The notes under the pieces: generated by a model | Database searches by the model: none | What the model was told of the DNA's origin: nothing | The model's input: the letters and a program-made list of their open reading frames with translations, nothing else | Part shown: positions 53,877-64,000 of the stretch, one piece after another | How positions within the stretch are numbered: position 1 is the stretch's first letter | How the letters are laid out: every line of letters begins with the position of its first letter | Position numbers and translations under genes: made by a program | Assembly: GCF_037042905.1 (NCBI RefSeq) | Contig: NC_087251.1 | Span: 34,327,001 to 34,391,000, forward strand | Source: Lytechinus pictus | Taxonomy: Eukaryota; Echinodermata; Echinoidea; Temnopleuroida; Toxopneustidae | Reading direction: 5' to 3' | DNA: 64,000 nt

Positions 53877-64000
<10,124 letters not shown>

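Overview
This is a stretch of animal nuclear genome, AT-rich and crowded with transposable elements. It carries parts of three spliced protein-coding genes, read from open reading frames that join in phase across GT-AG introns. The kinds of repeats suggest a marine deuterostome invertebrate, most likely an echinoderm and perhaps a sea urchin: foldback elements with 15-bp subrepeats, many hAT-type and foldback MITEs, a Tx1-like LINE and tRNA-type SINEs. That organism assignment is an inference; the gene calls do not depend on it.

Positions 1267-24987, minus strand: a complete 20-exon TMEM145/GPR180-family membrane protein of 1063 codons. It has a signal peptide, a lumenal/extracellular cysteine-containing domain and seven membrane segments, followed by a very long tail of about 630 residues built partly from duplicated small exons. 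Its introns hold a split TU-like foldback element (3.9-6.5 kb), three hAT-type elements with 8-bp target duplications, and an antisense Tx1-like LINE (17.5-21.8 kb).

Positions 29532 to about 40504, minus strand: a calmodulin-like EF-hand gene with the same start as calmodulin genes (a probable isolated ATG exon, then a 31-nt exon). It ends in two tandemly duplicated, mutually exclusive last exons. The shared splice junction falls inside the codon for position 12 of the only canonical Ca2+-binding loop, so exon choice swaps Glu for Asp there.

Positions 53877 to the right edge, plus strand: the first ten coding exons (327 codons) of canonical poly(A) polymerase, including the complete catalytic triad. 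The gene runs off the window. Its introns hold an inverted pair of Penelope-like terminal repeats with a hammerhead-like core and a SINE carrying a nested TTAA-flanked element.

The 40.5-53.9 kb stretch between the last two genes has no recognisable gene. It is dominated by two inverted-repeat structures: a 4.2-kb foldback element with TG...CA ends and a 5-bp target duplication (43505-47739), and a 1.9-kb array of roughly 170-bp units that reverses orientation (49270-51130).
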